Of a stretch of 64,000 nt of DNA, positions 54,880 to 63,869 are shown in pieces; the stretch's first letter is position 1, and each line of letters begins with the position of its first letter. Under the pieces are notes generated by a model that was given only the letters and a program-made list of their open reading frames with translations, was not told the DNA's origin and searched no databases. Position numbers and translations under genes: made by a program. Origin of the DNA: an uncultured Duncaniella sp. (lineage in GTDB: Bacteria; Bacteroidota; Bacteroidia; Bacteroidales; Muribaculaceae); the NCBI GenBank assembly GCA_910576785.1, contig CAJTJG010000016.1, positions 1 to 64,000 of the forward strand, written 5' to 3'.

Positions 54880-55977
54880 TCAATGCTTTAACTGCACCTT
54901 TGAGGTGGGCGGGAGCGTCTCGTTGCGCTCAGCCACGGCATCGGTCACCTCGTGGGCCAGATGCATGAACGCATGGCCGGTGATGCTGTCGATCAGAGCC
55001 ACGGGCGCACCGTTGTCGCCGCTGTCGGCTATGGAGGCCACAAGCGGTATCTGTGCGAGCAGACGCACACCAAGCTTGTCGGCCAGGCGCACACCACCCT
55101 CGCGTCCGAATATGTAATACTTCTCCTCGGGATGCTCGGCGGGAGTAAACCATGCCATATTCTCGACCAGTCCGAGTATAGGCACATTGACCTTCTCGTC
55201 CATGAACATGGCTATACCCTTGCGGGCATCGGCCAGGGCCACCTCCTGCGGAGTGGTCACAACCACCACGCCTGTCATGCCGAGTGTCTGCACAAGTGTT
55301 AGGTGTATATCGCTCGTGCCGGGAGGCATGTCGATGAGGAAATAGTCAAGCTCACCCCAGTCGGCCTCGCCGATAAGCTGTTTGAGAGCATTCGATGCCA
55401 TAGAGCCGCGCCAAAGCACAGCCTTCTCCTTATCCACCAGAAATCCTATGGAAAGAAGCTTCACGCCATAGCGCTCCACCGGGATGATGAGCTGACGCCC
55501 GTCCACATCATGTATATAGAGGGTCTCGTCCTCTATGCCGAACATCTTGGGCACGGACGGACCGAAAATATCGGCGTCAAGCAGACCCACCTTGTAACCC
55601 TCGCGTGCCAGGGCCACAGCGAGATTGGCAGCCACGGTAGACTTGCCCACGCCACCTTTGCCTGACGATACACCCACGATATTCTTCACTCCCGGCAGCA
55701 GCGGGGCAGCGGCGGCCGGTGCCGGCTGGCGCGAGAGTGTGTTGACAGTCACCTTCACCTCGGGCGAGATGTAGGTATGTATGGCAGTCTCGGCTGCCTT
55801 GACCATCGATTTCATGAACGGATCGGTAGGCTTGTCGAAAATCAGTGAGAAACTCACGGTATCGCCGTCGATACGGATATCATCGGCCACCATCGAGGCC
55901 TCGACAAGGTTTTTCCCGTTGCCGGGATAGCGCACTGTAGCCAGCGCATCGGTTATAAGTGATGGATATAGTCGCAT
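54880..55977 (-). CDS. Mrp/NBP35-family iron-sulfur cluster carrier ATPase
   Basis: A 365-aa P-loop ATPase that delivers Fe-S clusters. An N-terminal MIP18/DUF59 domain (1-85) precedes the deviant Walker A GKGGVGKST at 106-114. The usual C-terminal CPxC cluster-binding motif is absent; the equivalent segment reads NMAWFTPAEHPEEKYYIFG. This substitution appears usual in Bacteroidetes homologues, so it need not mean loss of function. It is 73 bp downstream of trmB. Confidence 0.92.
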   Translation of the reverse strand: MRLYPSLITDALATVRYPGNGKNLVEASMVADDIRIDGDTVSFSLIFDKPTDPFMKSMVKAAETAIHTYISPEVKVTVNTLSRQPAPAAAAPLLPGVKNIVGVSSGKGGVGKSTVAANLAVALAREGYKVGLLDADIFGPSVPKMFGIEDETLYIHDVDGRQLIIPVERYGVKLLSIGFLVDKEKAVLWRGSMASNALKQLIGEADWGELDYFLIDMPPGTSDIHLTLVQTLGMTGVVVVTTPQEVALADARKGIAMFMDEKVNVPILGLVENMAWFTPAEHPEEKYYIFGREGGVRLADKLGVRLLAQIPLVASIADSGDNGAPVALIDSITGHAFMHLAHEVTDAVAERNETLPPTSKVQLKH

Positions 55978-56050
55978 AACGTGATGAAATTTCTAAACTG
56001 TTAACACACCTGCCCGCGCAAGTGTTCACTCACCCTGCGCAGATACGGCA

Positions 56051-56800
56051 TCAGAACCCCTGAAGGGTACCGCGGCCGAAGGATCGGTAGGTGTCGGGCT
56101 CTATGTCGAGATCAGGCTCGGTGAGCTGCGCGTCGGCGGGCAGACGCCAGCCTATGTATTTGCTGGGGATGCCGCGCGACAGCCACTGCTGCTCATAATA
56201 GGTGGTGATGGGGGGAACGAGCTCGGCCAGAGGATTGACTGCGAGATCCTCGCTCAGGCCCACAAGCGGCAGCGAGTTGTGTTCGGCCATGCCACGGGTA
56301 TATGCAAAGAGGAACGGCGAGTCGGTCTTCAGATTGATCACTCCGCCGGGGGCGAGTACCTTGCGGTAGATATCGAGGAAATGCGTGCCTGTGAGACGCT
56401 TGTTCACCTTCTTCATCTGCGGATCGGGAAATGTGATCCATATCTCCGCCACCTCGCCTGGAGCGAAAAACTCCGGCAGAAGATGGATGGATGTGCGCAG
56501 GAATGCCACATTGTTCAGCCCCTCGGCATTGATTTGCCTCGCGCCGGTCCACATTCTGGCTCCCTTGATGTCTATGCCTATGAAATTACGGTCGGGATAG
56601 AGACGCCCCATCCCAACGGCATATTCACCCTTGCCGCAACCCAGTTCGAGAGTGATGGGATTGTCGTTGCCGAACACCTCTTTGCCCCAGCGCCCGCGCA
56701 GAGGGCAGCCTTCGCCATCGCGCAGCGAAGAGAATGGATACTGATAGACACGCTCGAGCGTCTCCATCTCTGCAAATTTCTTCAGTTTGTTCTTGCCCAT
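56051..56800 (-). CDS. trmB: tRNA (guanine-N7-)-methyltransferase
   Basis: SAM-dependent enzyme forming m7G46 in tRNA variable loops. The 249-aa sequence has motif I LELGCGKGEYAVG (52-64), FIGIDIKGARMW, WITFPDPQMKKVNKRL with the tRNA-binding region, and the DSPFLFAYT and TTYYEQQWLSRG segments typical of TrmB. It is five bases after the LRR gene and probably in the same transcript. Confidence 0.95.
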   Translation of the reverse strand: MGKNKLKKFAEMETLERVYQYPFSSLRDGEGCPLRGRWGKEVFGNDNPITLELGCGKGEYAVGMGRLYPDRNFIGIDIKGARMWTGARQINAEGLNNVAFLRTSIHLLPEFFAPGEVAEIWITFPDPQMKKVNKRLTGTHFLDIYRKVLAPGGVINLKTDSPFLFAYTRGMAEHNSLPLVGLSEDLAVNPLAELVPPITTYYEQQWLSRGIPSKYIGWRLPADAQLTEPDLDIEPDTYRSFGRGTLQGF

Positions 56801-56805
56801 GGTGG

Positions 56806-58323
56806 TTATTTACGCAGGAGTTTTAAGGTTGCCGTGTCGCCCGATACGAGCCGCACGGTGAGGATGAAAAACTGTGTGGAGAAACCCGATGTGTCCATAT
56901 CCAGATCACACACGGCCGGCTGCGGCGTCTCCGATGCAAGCATATATCCGCTCATGTCGTGGAGCACGGCGGAGAGTATCTCCTCCGATCCGCGTATGCG
57001 CAGGGTCATGCCGTCAAACATCACCGAAACCCGGGCGCCCGTGCCGTTGAGCTCTATGCCCGTGGTGCCTGACCGGCGTATGCTGAATTCCTTCCATTGG
57101 TCGGCTGCGAGATAACTGTCCTCCATCTCGGGCGTGACACTTAGCAAAACCGAAGCCTGGTCCACACCGGCCCATACATTTTCGCCGAGTGCGGGCACCT
57201 CACGGAGCTGTGTGGCGTCGAGCATCTGCAGAGATGTCCAACCCTCGAATGCACGGTCGCCGATATAGCTGAGCGTGGAGGGGAGCGATGCCTCGGCCAC
57301 CGATCCCATGCCATGGTAAGCCAGACGGCCTATAGCCTCCACGCCCTCGGGGAGAGAACTGTATATATCGCTGAGACCGGTAGCCCCCTTGAGCGTCATG
57401 TCGGGGATATGTGACATGACATCGGGAAAACGCACCGACATGAGCGACGAGTCGTCGAAAAACAGTCCCTCACCCATGCTCACAGTAGCTCCCGAAGGAA
57501 ATTCCACCGATTCAAGCGACAGGCATTTGGCAAATGCCCGGTCACCGACCGATGCAAGCGAGCGGCATCCCGACATGTCGGCACGCACTATTCCGCTTGC
57601 GGCAAAGGCTTCTTCGCCTATGGTGCGCAGAGCGTCCGGCATCTCCATATCCTCCAGGGCAACGCAACCGCTGAATGCCCTTGCCCCGATGGAGCCGCCA
57701 CTCTGTGGCAGCGAAACCTCCCGGAGCGACACACATCCGGCAAAGCACCCCGAGGGCACATCGTCAGCCATATATGTCACTCTGGCCAATGAGGTGCAGC
57801 CGTTGAACGCATCGCTCCCCACGCTCCCTACCGTAGCCGGAACGGTCACCTCCGTAAGGTTACGGCATGCCGCAAATGCACCATCACCGATACTCTTCAC
57901 CGAAGCCGGTATGACCACCGACGTGATCTCCGCACCCATGAGGGCACCGGCTCCTATGGCCGTTATACCCTCGGGCAGACGAACCTGTCCGGCCTTCAGA
58001 CCGGACAGCTGAAACGGCGGAAGCTCATCGGCCACGTGAGCGGTGACATTGGCTGTCAGACGGCGGTTGGAACTGTAGGATACCACCGATACCTTCGATA
58101 GGTCAAGCATCCGTAACCCCCGGCAATGGGTGGCGATGTAATGGAGATCCGCTCCGTTCACCCTGCCATCGAGAACGATCGTGGAGGCATCGGCCGGAAC
58201 AGAAACTGTCACACCAAGCGAACCCGGAGTGACCTTAAACTCCTGCGCCACGGCCATGCTCCCTGAGGAGACAGCCGCGGCGAGGACTATGGTTATGAAT
58301 TTTCTTGCAATGATATTTTTCAT
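56806..58323 (-). CDS. BspA-type leucine-rich-repeat surface protein
   Basis: A 505-aa exported protein with signal peptide (1-26) followed by LRR_5 repeats from about 60 to 380, for example VVIPASVKSIGDGAFAACRNL and VTVPATVGSVGSDAFNGCTSL. The last 80 residues (VLHDMSGYMLAS...ATLKLLRK) resemble a Por secretion tail. BspA-like proteins mediate adhesion to host or bacterial surfaces in oral Bacteroidales; the ligand here is unknown. The gene stands between trmB and yidC. Confidence 0.88.
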   Translation of the reverse strand: MKNIIARKFITIVLAAAVSSGSMAVAQEFKVTPGSLGVTVSVPADASTIVLDGRVNGADLHYIATHCRGLRMLDLSKVSVVSYSSNRRLTANVTAHVADELPPFQLSGLKAGQVRLPEGITAIGAGALMGAEITSVVIPASVKSIGDGAFAACRNLTEVTVPATVGSVGSDAFNGCTSLARVTYMADDVPSGCFAGCVSLREVSLPQSGGSIGARAFSGCVALEDMEMPDALRTIGEEAFAASGIVRADMSGCRSLASVGDRAFAKCLSLESVEFPSGATVSMGEGLFFDDSSLMSVRFPDVMSHIPDMTLKGATGLSDIYSSLPEGVEAIGRLAYHGMGSVAEASLPSTLSYIGDRAFEGWTSLQMLDATQLREVPALGENVWAGVDQASVLLSVTPEMEDSYLAADQWKEFSIRRSGTTGIELNGTGARVSVMFDGMTLRIRGSEEILSAVLHDMSGYMLASETPQPAVCDLDMDTSGFSTQFFILTVRLVSGDTATLKLLRK

Positions 58324-58365
58324 GGGTACGGGCGAGAGGGATGGAGGGGGAGAGTGTAGGTCCGG

Positions 58366-60456
58366 TCAATGCTTCTTGTTGCGGCGCTGCTGCTCGCGGA
58401 GCATGGCCTGCTGCTGCTTCTGAGCCTCCTCGAGTTTGGCCTGCATCCAACCTTTCTTCTTGGGCTTCTTTGCATTCTCGGCCATCTTGGCACGCATCTT
58501 CTCCTCGCTTACCACCTTGCGGAATATGAAGGTCATGGCGATGGTGATGAGCAGCGAGAGGAAATAATAGTAGCTCAGGCCGGCGGCATAGTTGTTGAAG
58601 ATGAACAGGAACATCACCGGCATCATATACATCATCCACTTCATGCCGGGCATACCGCTCGAGGCCTGGGTCTGGGTATTGAGATAAGTGTACAGGATGT
58701 TGGTCACGGTCATCAGCAGACAGAACAGGCTTATGTGATTGCCGAATGTCGAGGAGATGAACGGAATATTGGCCGTCCACGATATGATGGCATCGGGGGC
58801 GGCGAGATCCTTGGCCCAGAGGAATGACTCGCCTCTAAGCTCGATGGCCGAGGGGAAGAACCAGAACATGGCCACGAGCACAGGCATCTGGAGCAGCATG
58901 GGCAGACAGCCCGACATCGGGTTGGCGCCGGCGCGGTTATAGAGAGCCATGCTCTCCTGCGAGCGCTTCATGGCATTCTCGTTACCGGGATACTTCTCAT
59001 TGATAGCCTTCAGCTCGGGTGCCAGCAGGCGCATTTTGGCCTGAGATATAAGGCTCTTGTAGGTGAAGGGATAGAGAATGATCTTGATGAACACCGTCAG
59101 CAACAGGATGATCAGACCGTAGTTGCTTATGAAACTGCCCAGGAACGAGAATACGGGTATGATGATCAGCGTACTGATCCAGCGGAAGATAGGCCAGCCA
59201 AGGGGAATAAGCTTGGTCAGGTGCATGTTCTCCTCGGGGAAGATATCCTTCTCCACACCCTTCATGAGGGGATAGGAGTTGGGGCCGAGATACATCACAA
59301 AGCTCGCGGGATTAGCCAGACCGGCCGAGTAATCGAGCGTCAGGCCGATCTCCATACGCTTTATGTAGTCAGGATCATCCTTAAGCTCCGAGCTGTTGAG
59401 CTCGGCGGCGGCAAAGTTGGTGCGGGCCATGAGCACAGCCGAGAAGAACTGGTTCTTGCAGCTTACCCACTTGAGGCGCTGGTTGATCTCCTCGCTGTCG
59501 TCACCACTCTCGCTGAGATTGTCCACATCTCCGTCCGGGAACATGTAGTAAAGCGCCGAGTTGCGCTCCTCAAACACACGTCCGGCCTCCAGACGGCGCA
59601 TTTTCTGATGCCAGGTGAAGTCCATCGAGGCCACCGAGGTAGGTATGATGGCCTGCATCCCCTCCTGCACCACGTCGATACCTACAAGATAGGAATCAGA
59701 CGGAAGTGTGTAGCGCACACCCCATGTGGCACCGTCGCCAAGATCGAGCTGCATGAGCACGGTAGAGTCATTCTCCTGCACGGGTGTGAAGAAGAACTCA
59801 CGGGTATCAAAGCGCTGGTTGGCGGATGTGAGCGTGAAGCCGTAGCTGTCAGTCTCAGGGGCAAGGAGTGTTACCTTGGTAGAGTCATAGCTGTCATAGT
59901 CGCGGAGTGTGGCGCGCGATATCACGCCACCCTTGTTGGAGAGCTCGAGCGAGAGATACTTGTTCTCGAGCTTCACAGTGGCGCTGTCGCCGGCCAGATG
60001 GCGGGCGAAGCCGCGGTAGCGGGCGGCGGTGGCCAACGCTCCGCGCAGATTTGACATGGCCTTGGCGGCGAGACGCTCGGACATACCCGAAGTCTCGTTG
60101 GCAAGCAGCGGAGCCGCTGCCACCGCCTGGCCGTCGGTCTCGATAGTACCGGTCACGATGCCGTCGGCGCCTACCGAAAGGTCTATGCCATCTACCTTCA
60201 GACGGCTCACATGTGCCGTGGTGTCGGTCTGTCCGAGCTCACGTATGGTGGCCGCGATCTGGGCCACCTCCGAGGAGGTTATGGAGTCAAGGGTGAGCAG
60301 CGAGGGGTCGGAGGCCTTCGCGGCCTCGGCGGCTTCCATGCGCTCGCGCTCCTGCCGCTGGCGCTCGAGTTCCTCGGCCGACGGCTGGTTGAGATACATG
60401 AAACCAAAAATCACGAGGCCCATCAATAGCAGGCCCGTCAGGGTGTTTTTATCCAT
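58366..60456 (-). CDS. yidC: Membrane protein insertase YidC
   Basis: Inserts and folds inner-membrane proteins, alone or with SecYEG. The 696-aa protein has an N-terminal anchor (MDKNTLTGLLLMGLVIFGF), a large periplasmic beta-domain (about 90-370) and the conserved hydrophobic domain with MRLLAPELKAINEKY and PVLVAMFWFFPSAIEL (about 400-640), then a basic Lys/Gln tail. Its start overlaps the pyrG stop by eight bases. Confidence 0.96.
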   Translation of the reverse strand: MDKNTLTGLLLMGLVIFGFMYLNQPSAEELERQRQERERMEAAEAAKASDPSLLTLDSITSSEVAQIAATIRELGQTDTTAHVSRLKVDGIDLSVGADGIVTGTIETDGQAVAAAPLLANETSGMSERLAAKAMSNLRGALATAARYRGFARHLAGDSATVKLENKYLSLELSNKGGVISRATLRDYDSYDSTKVTLLAPETDSYGFTLTSANQRFDTREFFFTPVQENDSTVLMQLDLGDGATWGVRYTLPSDSYLVGIDVVQEGMQAIIPTSVASMDFTWHQKMRRLEAGRVFEERNSALYYMFPDGDVDNLSESGDDSEEINQRLKWVSCKNQFFSAVLMARTNFAAAELNSSELKDDPDYIKRMEIGLTLDYSAGLANPASFVMYLGPNSYPLMKGVEKDIFPEENMHLTKLIPLGWPIFRWISTLIIIPVFSFLGSFISNYGLIILLLTVFIKIILYPFTYKSLISQAKMRLLAPELKAINEKYPGNENAMKRSQESMALYNRAGANPMSGCLPMLLQMPVLVAMFWFFPSAIELRGESFLWAKDLAAPDAIISWTANIPFISSTFGNHISLFCLLMTVTNILYTYLNTQTQASSGMPGMKWMMYMMPVMFLFIFNNYAAGLSYYYFLSLLITIAMTFIFRKVVSEEKMRAKMAENAKKPKKKGWMQAKLEEAQKQQQAMLREQQRRNKKH

Positions 60457-62074
60457 TTATCTGTTCTTTTTCTTTCTGATATGATATGGCTGATTTGACA
60501 AAATCCATGAAGAGAGGCGATGGTGCGAGCACCGTCGAGGAGTATTCGGGATGATACTGGGTACCTATGTACCAACGATGGTCAGGAAGCTCCACGACTT
60601 CCACCAGATGCGTGTCGGGATTCTCTCCGACGCACTTCATGCCGGCCTCCTCAAACCGCGCACGGTACTCGTTGTTGAACTCGAAGCGATGGCGATGACG
60701 CTCCTCAACCTCAGTGCTCCCGTAGGCCGCCGCAGCGTGCGACGACGGATCGAGGTGACAGCGGTAAGCACCCAGACGCATGGTTCCGCCCATATTGTGG
60801 ATGCTCTTCTGCTCCTCCATGAGGTCTATCACATTGTCGGGAGTCATATGGTTCATCTCCGTGGAGTTGGCCTCGGTGAGACCGAGCACATTGCGGGCAA
60901 ACTCGATCACCATGCACTGCATGCCCAGACATATGCCGAAAGTGGGCACATCGTGAGTGCGGCACCACTCGAGAGCCACGAACTTTCCCTCTATGCCCCT
61001 CTGGCCGAAACCGGGAGCGATGATGACGCCGTCCAACCCCTCGAGCTGTGCATCCACATTCCCCCCGTTGAGTTTCTCAGAGTGGATATAGCGCAGATCA
61101 AGCTTGCGGTCGAGATAGGTAGCGCACTGGAACAGAGCCTCATTGATACTCTTGTAGGCATCCTGAAGCTCCACATACTTACCCACCAGACCTATGGTCA
61201 CCTTCTCCGTGGCCTTGTCCATCTTGGTGAGAAACTCGCGCCATGGGCCCAGGTCAGGCTCGCCCTGCGGCACAATCCCGACCTTGCGGAGCACTATCTC
61301 GTCAAGATGCTGCTCATGCATCAGCATGGGCACCTTGTAGATCGAGCTCGCGTCACGGCTCTGCACAACAGCGTCGGGAGCCACGTTGCAGAACTGGGCT
61401 ATCTTCTTCCTCATCGTGACGGGGATGTCATGCTCGGTGCGCAGCACGAGCACATCGGGCTGTATGCCGAGATGCTGCAACTCCTTCACGGAGTGCTGCG
61501 TAGGCTTGGTCTTCAGCTCCTTGGCCGCCGCGATGAAAGGCACATATGTCAGATGTATGCACAGACAGTTGTCCTCAAGCTCCCATCTGAGCTGACGCAC
61601 AGCCTCCAGAAAAGGCAGACTCTCTATATCGCCCACCACGCCACCGATCTCGGTGATGACAAAGTCAAAGTTGCCCGTCTTGCCGAGGGCCATCACATTG
61701 CGCTTTATCTCGTCAGTGATATGAGGTATTATCTGCACGGTCTTGCCCAGATAGTCGCCACGGCGCTCCTTGTCGATGACACTCTGATAGATACGCCCCG
61801 TGGTGACATTGTTGGCACGGGTGGTGCGGATATTGGTAAACCGCTCATAGTGGCCCAGATCGAGGTCGGCCTCATGACCGTCCACCGTCACATAACACTC
61901 TCCGTGCTCATAAGGATTGAGCGTGCCCGGATCGATATTGATGTAAGGGTCAAACTTCTGTATGGTGACACGATAACCGCGTGCCTTGAGCAGGCATGCG
62001 AGCGAGGATGAGATGATGCCCTTGCCAAGCGACGACACCACACCTCCGGTCACAAATAAATACTTGGTTTCCAC
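60449..62074 (-). CDS. pyrG: CTP synthase
   Basis: Glutamine-dependent amination of UTP to CTP in the cytosol. The 541-aa enzyme has the synthetase domain (KYLFVTGGVVSSLGKGI at the start; HGEC and GGTVGD-like motifs) and a class I glutaminase domain with nucleophile C382 in GICLGMQ, plus the C-terminal His/Glu in QYHPEYSS. A putative -7 element TAATTTTG lies at 62095-62102 on the minus strand. The gene leads the pyrG-yidC transcript. Confidence 0.97.
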   Translation of the reverse strand: METKYLFVTGGVVSSLGKGIISSSLACLLKARGYRVTIQKFDPYINIDPGTLNPYEHGECYVTVDGHEADLDLGHYERFTNIRTTRANNVTTGRIYQSVIDKERRGDYLGKTVQIIPHITDEIKRNVMALGKTGNFDFVITEIGGVVGDIESLPFLEAVRQLRWELEDNCLCIHLTYVPFIAAAKELKTKPTQHSVKELQHLGIQPDVLVLRTEHDIPVTMRKKIAQFCNVAPDAVVQSRDASSIYKVPMLMHEQHLDEIVLRKVGIVPQGEPDLGPWREFLTKMDKATEKVTIGLVGKYVELQDAYKSINEALFQCATYLDRKLDLRYIHSEKLNGGNVDAQLEGLDGVIIAPGFGQRGIEGKFVALEWCRTHDVPTFGICLGMQCMVIEFARNVLGLTEANSTEMNHMTPDNVIDLMEEQKSIHNMGGTMRLGAYRCHLDPSSHAAAAYGSTEVEERHRHRFEFNNEYRARFEEAGMKCVGENPDTHLVEVVELPDHRWYIGTQYHPEYSSTVLAPSPLFMDFVKSAISYQKEKEQING

Positions 62075-62190
62075 TTCTGTGATAATTTAAAATGCAAAAT
62101 TACAAAATTTTGCCAAACATCCGATGCGGCACAACCTATTTTTCAGATAAAAACCTGTACACGGACACCCCACCCTCACATACCAATATT

Positions 62191-62283
62191 TCAAGGATAT
62201 GAATGAGCATCCCCTTGGTAGCTTTCCACCTTATCTATGGCTCTTTTCACATCATAGAGATAAACAGAAATATACTCATCCAT
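62191..62283 (-). pseudogene. Truncated HepT (DUF86) remnant, 30 codons
   Basis: Overlapping the end of the nucleotidyltransferase gene by eight bases, an ATG at 62283 opens MDEYISVYLYDVKRAIDKVE followed by SYQGDAHSYP and a TGA stop. The pattern YLxDVxxAIxKVExYxG is the first helix of HepT, the HEPN toxin normally encoded directly after an MNT antitoxin. A full HepT has more than 100 residues, including the RxxxxH active site, so what remains is a stub. The sequence from 62084 to 62190 shows no continuation. Confidence 0.65.
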
Positions 62284-62581
62284 ATATCATCTTCTTATTT
62301 CTGTCTACAATCGACTTGAATATCGGATTGAGGTTCGCTCCATATTCTATCAGATCCACAGTGCGGTTGAACAATTGCTCGAGCTCATCGCGGAGATCAG
62401 AATAATTACTTACATAGTCAAACTGATCATGATCAACCGGCTCAAAATCCACAAGCAGATCAACATCACTTTCATCATTGAACCTGTCAGTGAGTATTGA
62501 TCCGAATACCGCAAGTGACTTTACCCTATGCCGACGGCACAAGGCAATTATATGTTGTATGTTGAGCTCAATCAGTTTCAT
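62276..62581 (-). CDS. MNT-type nucleotidyltransferase (MntA-like antitoxin)
   Basis: A 101-aa minimal nucleotidyltransferase with the GS...DxD active site (G27-S28, D39, D41 in ESDVDLLVDF). Such proteins act as AMPylating antitoxins of HepT toxins. Here the partner is reduced to a 30-codon fragment, so the antitoxin is orphaned or on the way to loss. A promoter, TTG (62613-62615) and TATATTTG (62587-62594) with 18-bp spacing, places transcription start at or next to the ATG, implying a nearly leaderless mRNA. Confidence 0.85.
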   Translation of the reverse strand: MKLIELNIQHIIALCRRHRVKSLAVFGSILTDRFNDESDVDLLVDFEPVDHDQFDYVSNYSDLRDELEQLFNRTVDLIEYGANLNPIFKSIVDRNKKMIYG

Positions 62582-62586
62582 ACCTG

Positions 62587-62615
62587 CAAATATAACAGTT
62601 TTATTTAGATTACAA
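62587..62615 (-). promoter_or_regulatory. Promoter of the MNT nucleotidyltransferase gene
   Basis: Minus-strand TTG at 62615-62613, 18-bp spacer and TATATTTG at 62594-62587. The expected start site is about 62580-62583, at the ATG (62581), so the mRNA would have little or no leader. Confidence 0.6.
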
Positions 62616-62650
62616 CATGTTGACTGCCATATTTTGTTTCTCCGGGGTGC

Positions 62651-63796
62651 TCACGCATCGCTGTATCGGCGGTGGAGCATGAAGAGCATCACTGCCCCGA
62701 TGGCCGCAAAGGGCACCCCGATGAGCGCCGGCGAGGCAAGTCCGAGACCGTGATGGATGGCCAGTCCGCCGAGCGACGCCGACAGCGCGTTGGACACATT
62801 GAACGCTATCTGTATACCCGCGCCCCCGAGCATCTCACCACCCTTGGCAAAGCGGACTATCAGATATTGCAGCGGACCACCTATGCCGAAGAGCGCACCG
62901 GTAGCCACAAACATCAGCACCAGCGAGGGGAGTTTCATCCCCGCACAAAGATACACCGCCGGCATCACAACCACGAGCATCGCGGCTATGCTCCCGGTCA
63001 CCACCGACACTTTATAGCGGTCAGCGAGCTTGCCGGCTATGGCATTGCCGGCCACCATTCCAGCGCCGGCTATCACCATGACCCACGTCATGGCCGCCGA
63101 TGAGAATCCGGCCACCTGCGTCATCACCGGCTCTATGTAGCTGAACCAGCAGTACACACTCGCCTGTCCGAAGAACACACCTCCGTAGACGAGCCATGGA
63201 GCCGATGACTTCAGAAACCCGAACTGTCCCTTCATGCCTCGGTCAGGAAGCGGATCCAGATACGGCAGCCAGAGCCGTATCAACCCGAACGACAACAGAC
63301 CGAATGCCGCCACGATCCCGAAAGTCACCCTCCAGTTGAACAGGTTGCTGAGACATGTGGCAAGCGGCACTCCAAACAGATTGGCCAGAGTCATGCCTCC
63401 CACCATCACCGCCACCGCCTGTGCGCCGTGCCCCTTGGCGGCGAGACGTGAGCACACTATGGCCCCGGCTCCGAAAAAGGCCCCGTGGGGCAGTCCCGAC
63501 ACAAAACGCGAGCAGAGCAGTGTGACGAACCCCGGCGAGACCGATGCCGCAAGGTTTCCGGCAAAGATGACTGCGCTGAGCAGAAGCATGAGTTTCTTCA
63601 AAGGCATGCGCCGCAGCAATATCAGCATCGGGGCGCCTATGGCCACTCCGAGCGAGTAGGCCGATATGAGATGCCCCGCCTCGCTGATGCTCACATCCAC
63701 ACCCTTGGCCACATCGCCAAGCACTCCCATCATGCCGAATTCGGCTATCCCGAGGGAGAACGTCCCAAGGGCCAATGCGTAAAGTCCTCTATTCAT
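62651..63796 (-). CDS. MFS transporter, AraJ-like sugar or drug exporter
   Basis: A 381-aa major-facilitator protein with 12 predicted helices of the DHA1/AraJ group (ALALGTFSLGIAEFGMMGVLGDVA start; RFVSGLPHGAFFGAGAIVCSRLA motif in helix 4-5). Relatives export arabinose polymers, sugars or drugs; the substrate cannot be told. TAATTTTG on the minus strand at 63816-63823 is a plausible -7 element upstream. It is divergent from the HAD gene. Confidence 0.88.
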   Translation of the reverse strand: MNRGLYALALGTFSLGIAEFGMMGVLGDVAKGVDVSISEAGHLISAYSLGVAIGAPMLILLRRMPLKKLMLLLSAVIFAGNLAASVSPGFVTLLCSRFVSGLPHGAFFGAGAIVCSRLAAKGHGAQAVAVMVGGMTLANLFGVPLATCLSNLFNWRVTFGIVAAFGLLSFGLIRLWLPYLDPLPDRGMKGQFGFLKSSAPWLVYGGVFFGQASVYCWFSYIEPVMTQVAGFSSAAMTWVMVIAGAGMVAGNAIAGKLADRYKVSVVTGSIAAMLVVVMPAVYLCAGMKLPSLVLMFVATGALFGIGGPLQYLIVRFAKGGEMLGGAGIQIAFNVSNALSASLGGLAIHHGLGLASPALIGVPFAAIGAVMLFMLHRRYSDA

Positions 63797-63836
63797 AGAT
63801 TTTGAAAAACGGGCACAAAATTAGCGTTTTTTTTGC

Positions 63837-63844
63837 TATTTTTG
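63837..63844 (+). promoter_or_regulatory. -7 element upstream of the HAD gene
   Basis: TATTTTTG matches TAnnTTTG 26 bp before the ATG at 63870. The -33 position is A-rich without a TTTG, so the call rests on the -7 element and location. Confidence 0.5.
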
Positions 63845-63869
63845 CAGGTGAAAGAAAAAAGTATACCAT

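Noticed and set aside
60551..62011. 486-codon open frame on the plus strand
   Set aside because: It is antisense to pyrG, has no start context, and reads as a GC-biased shadow of the CTP synthase codons.
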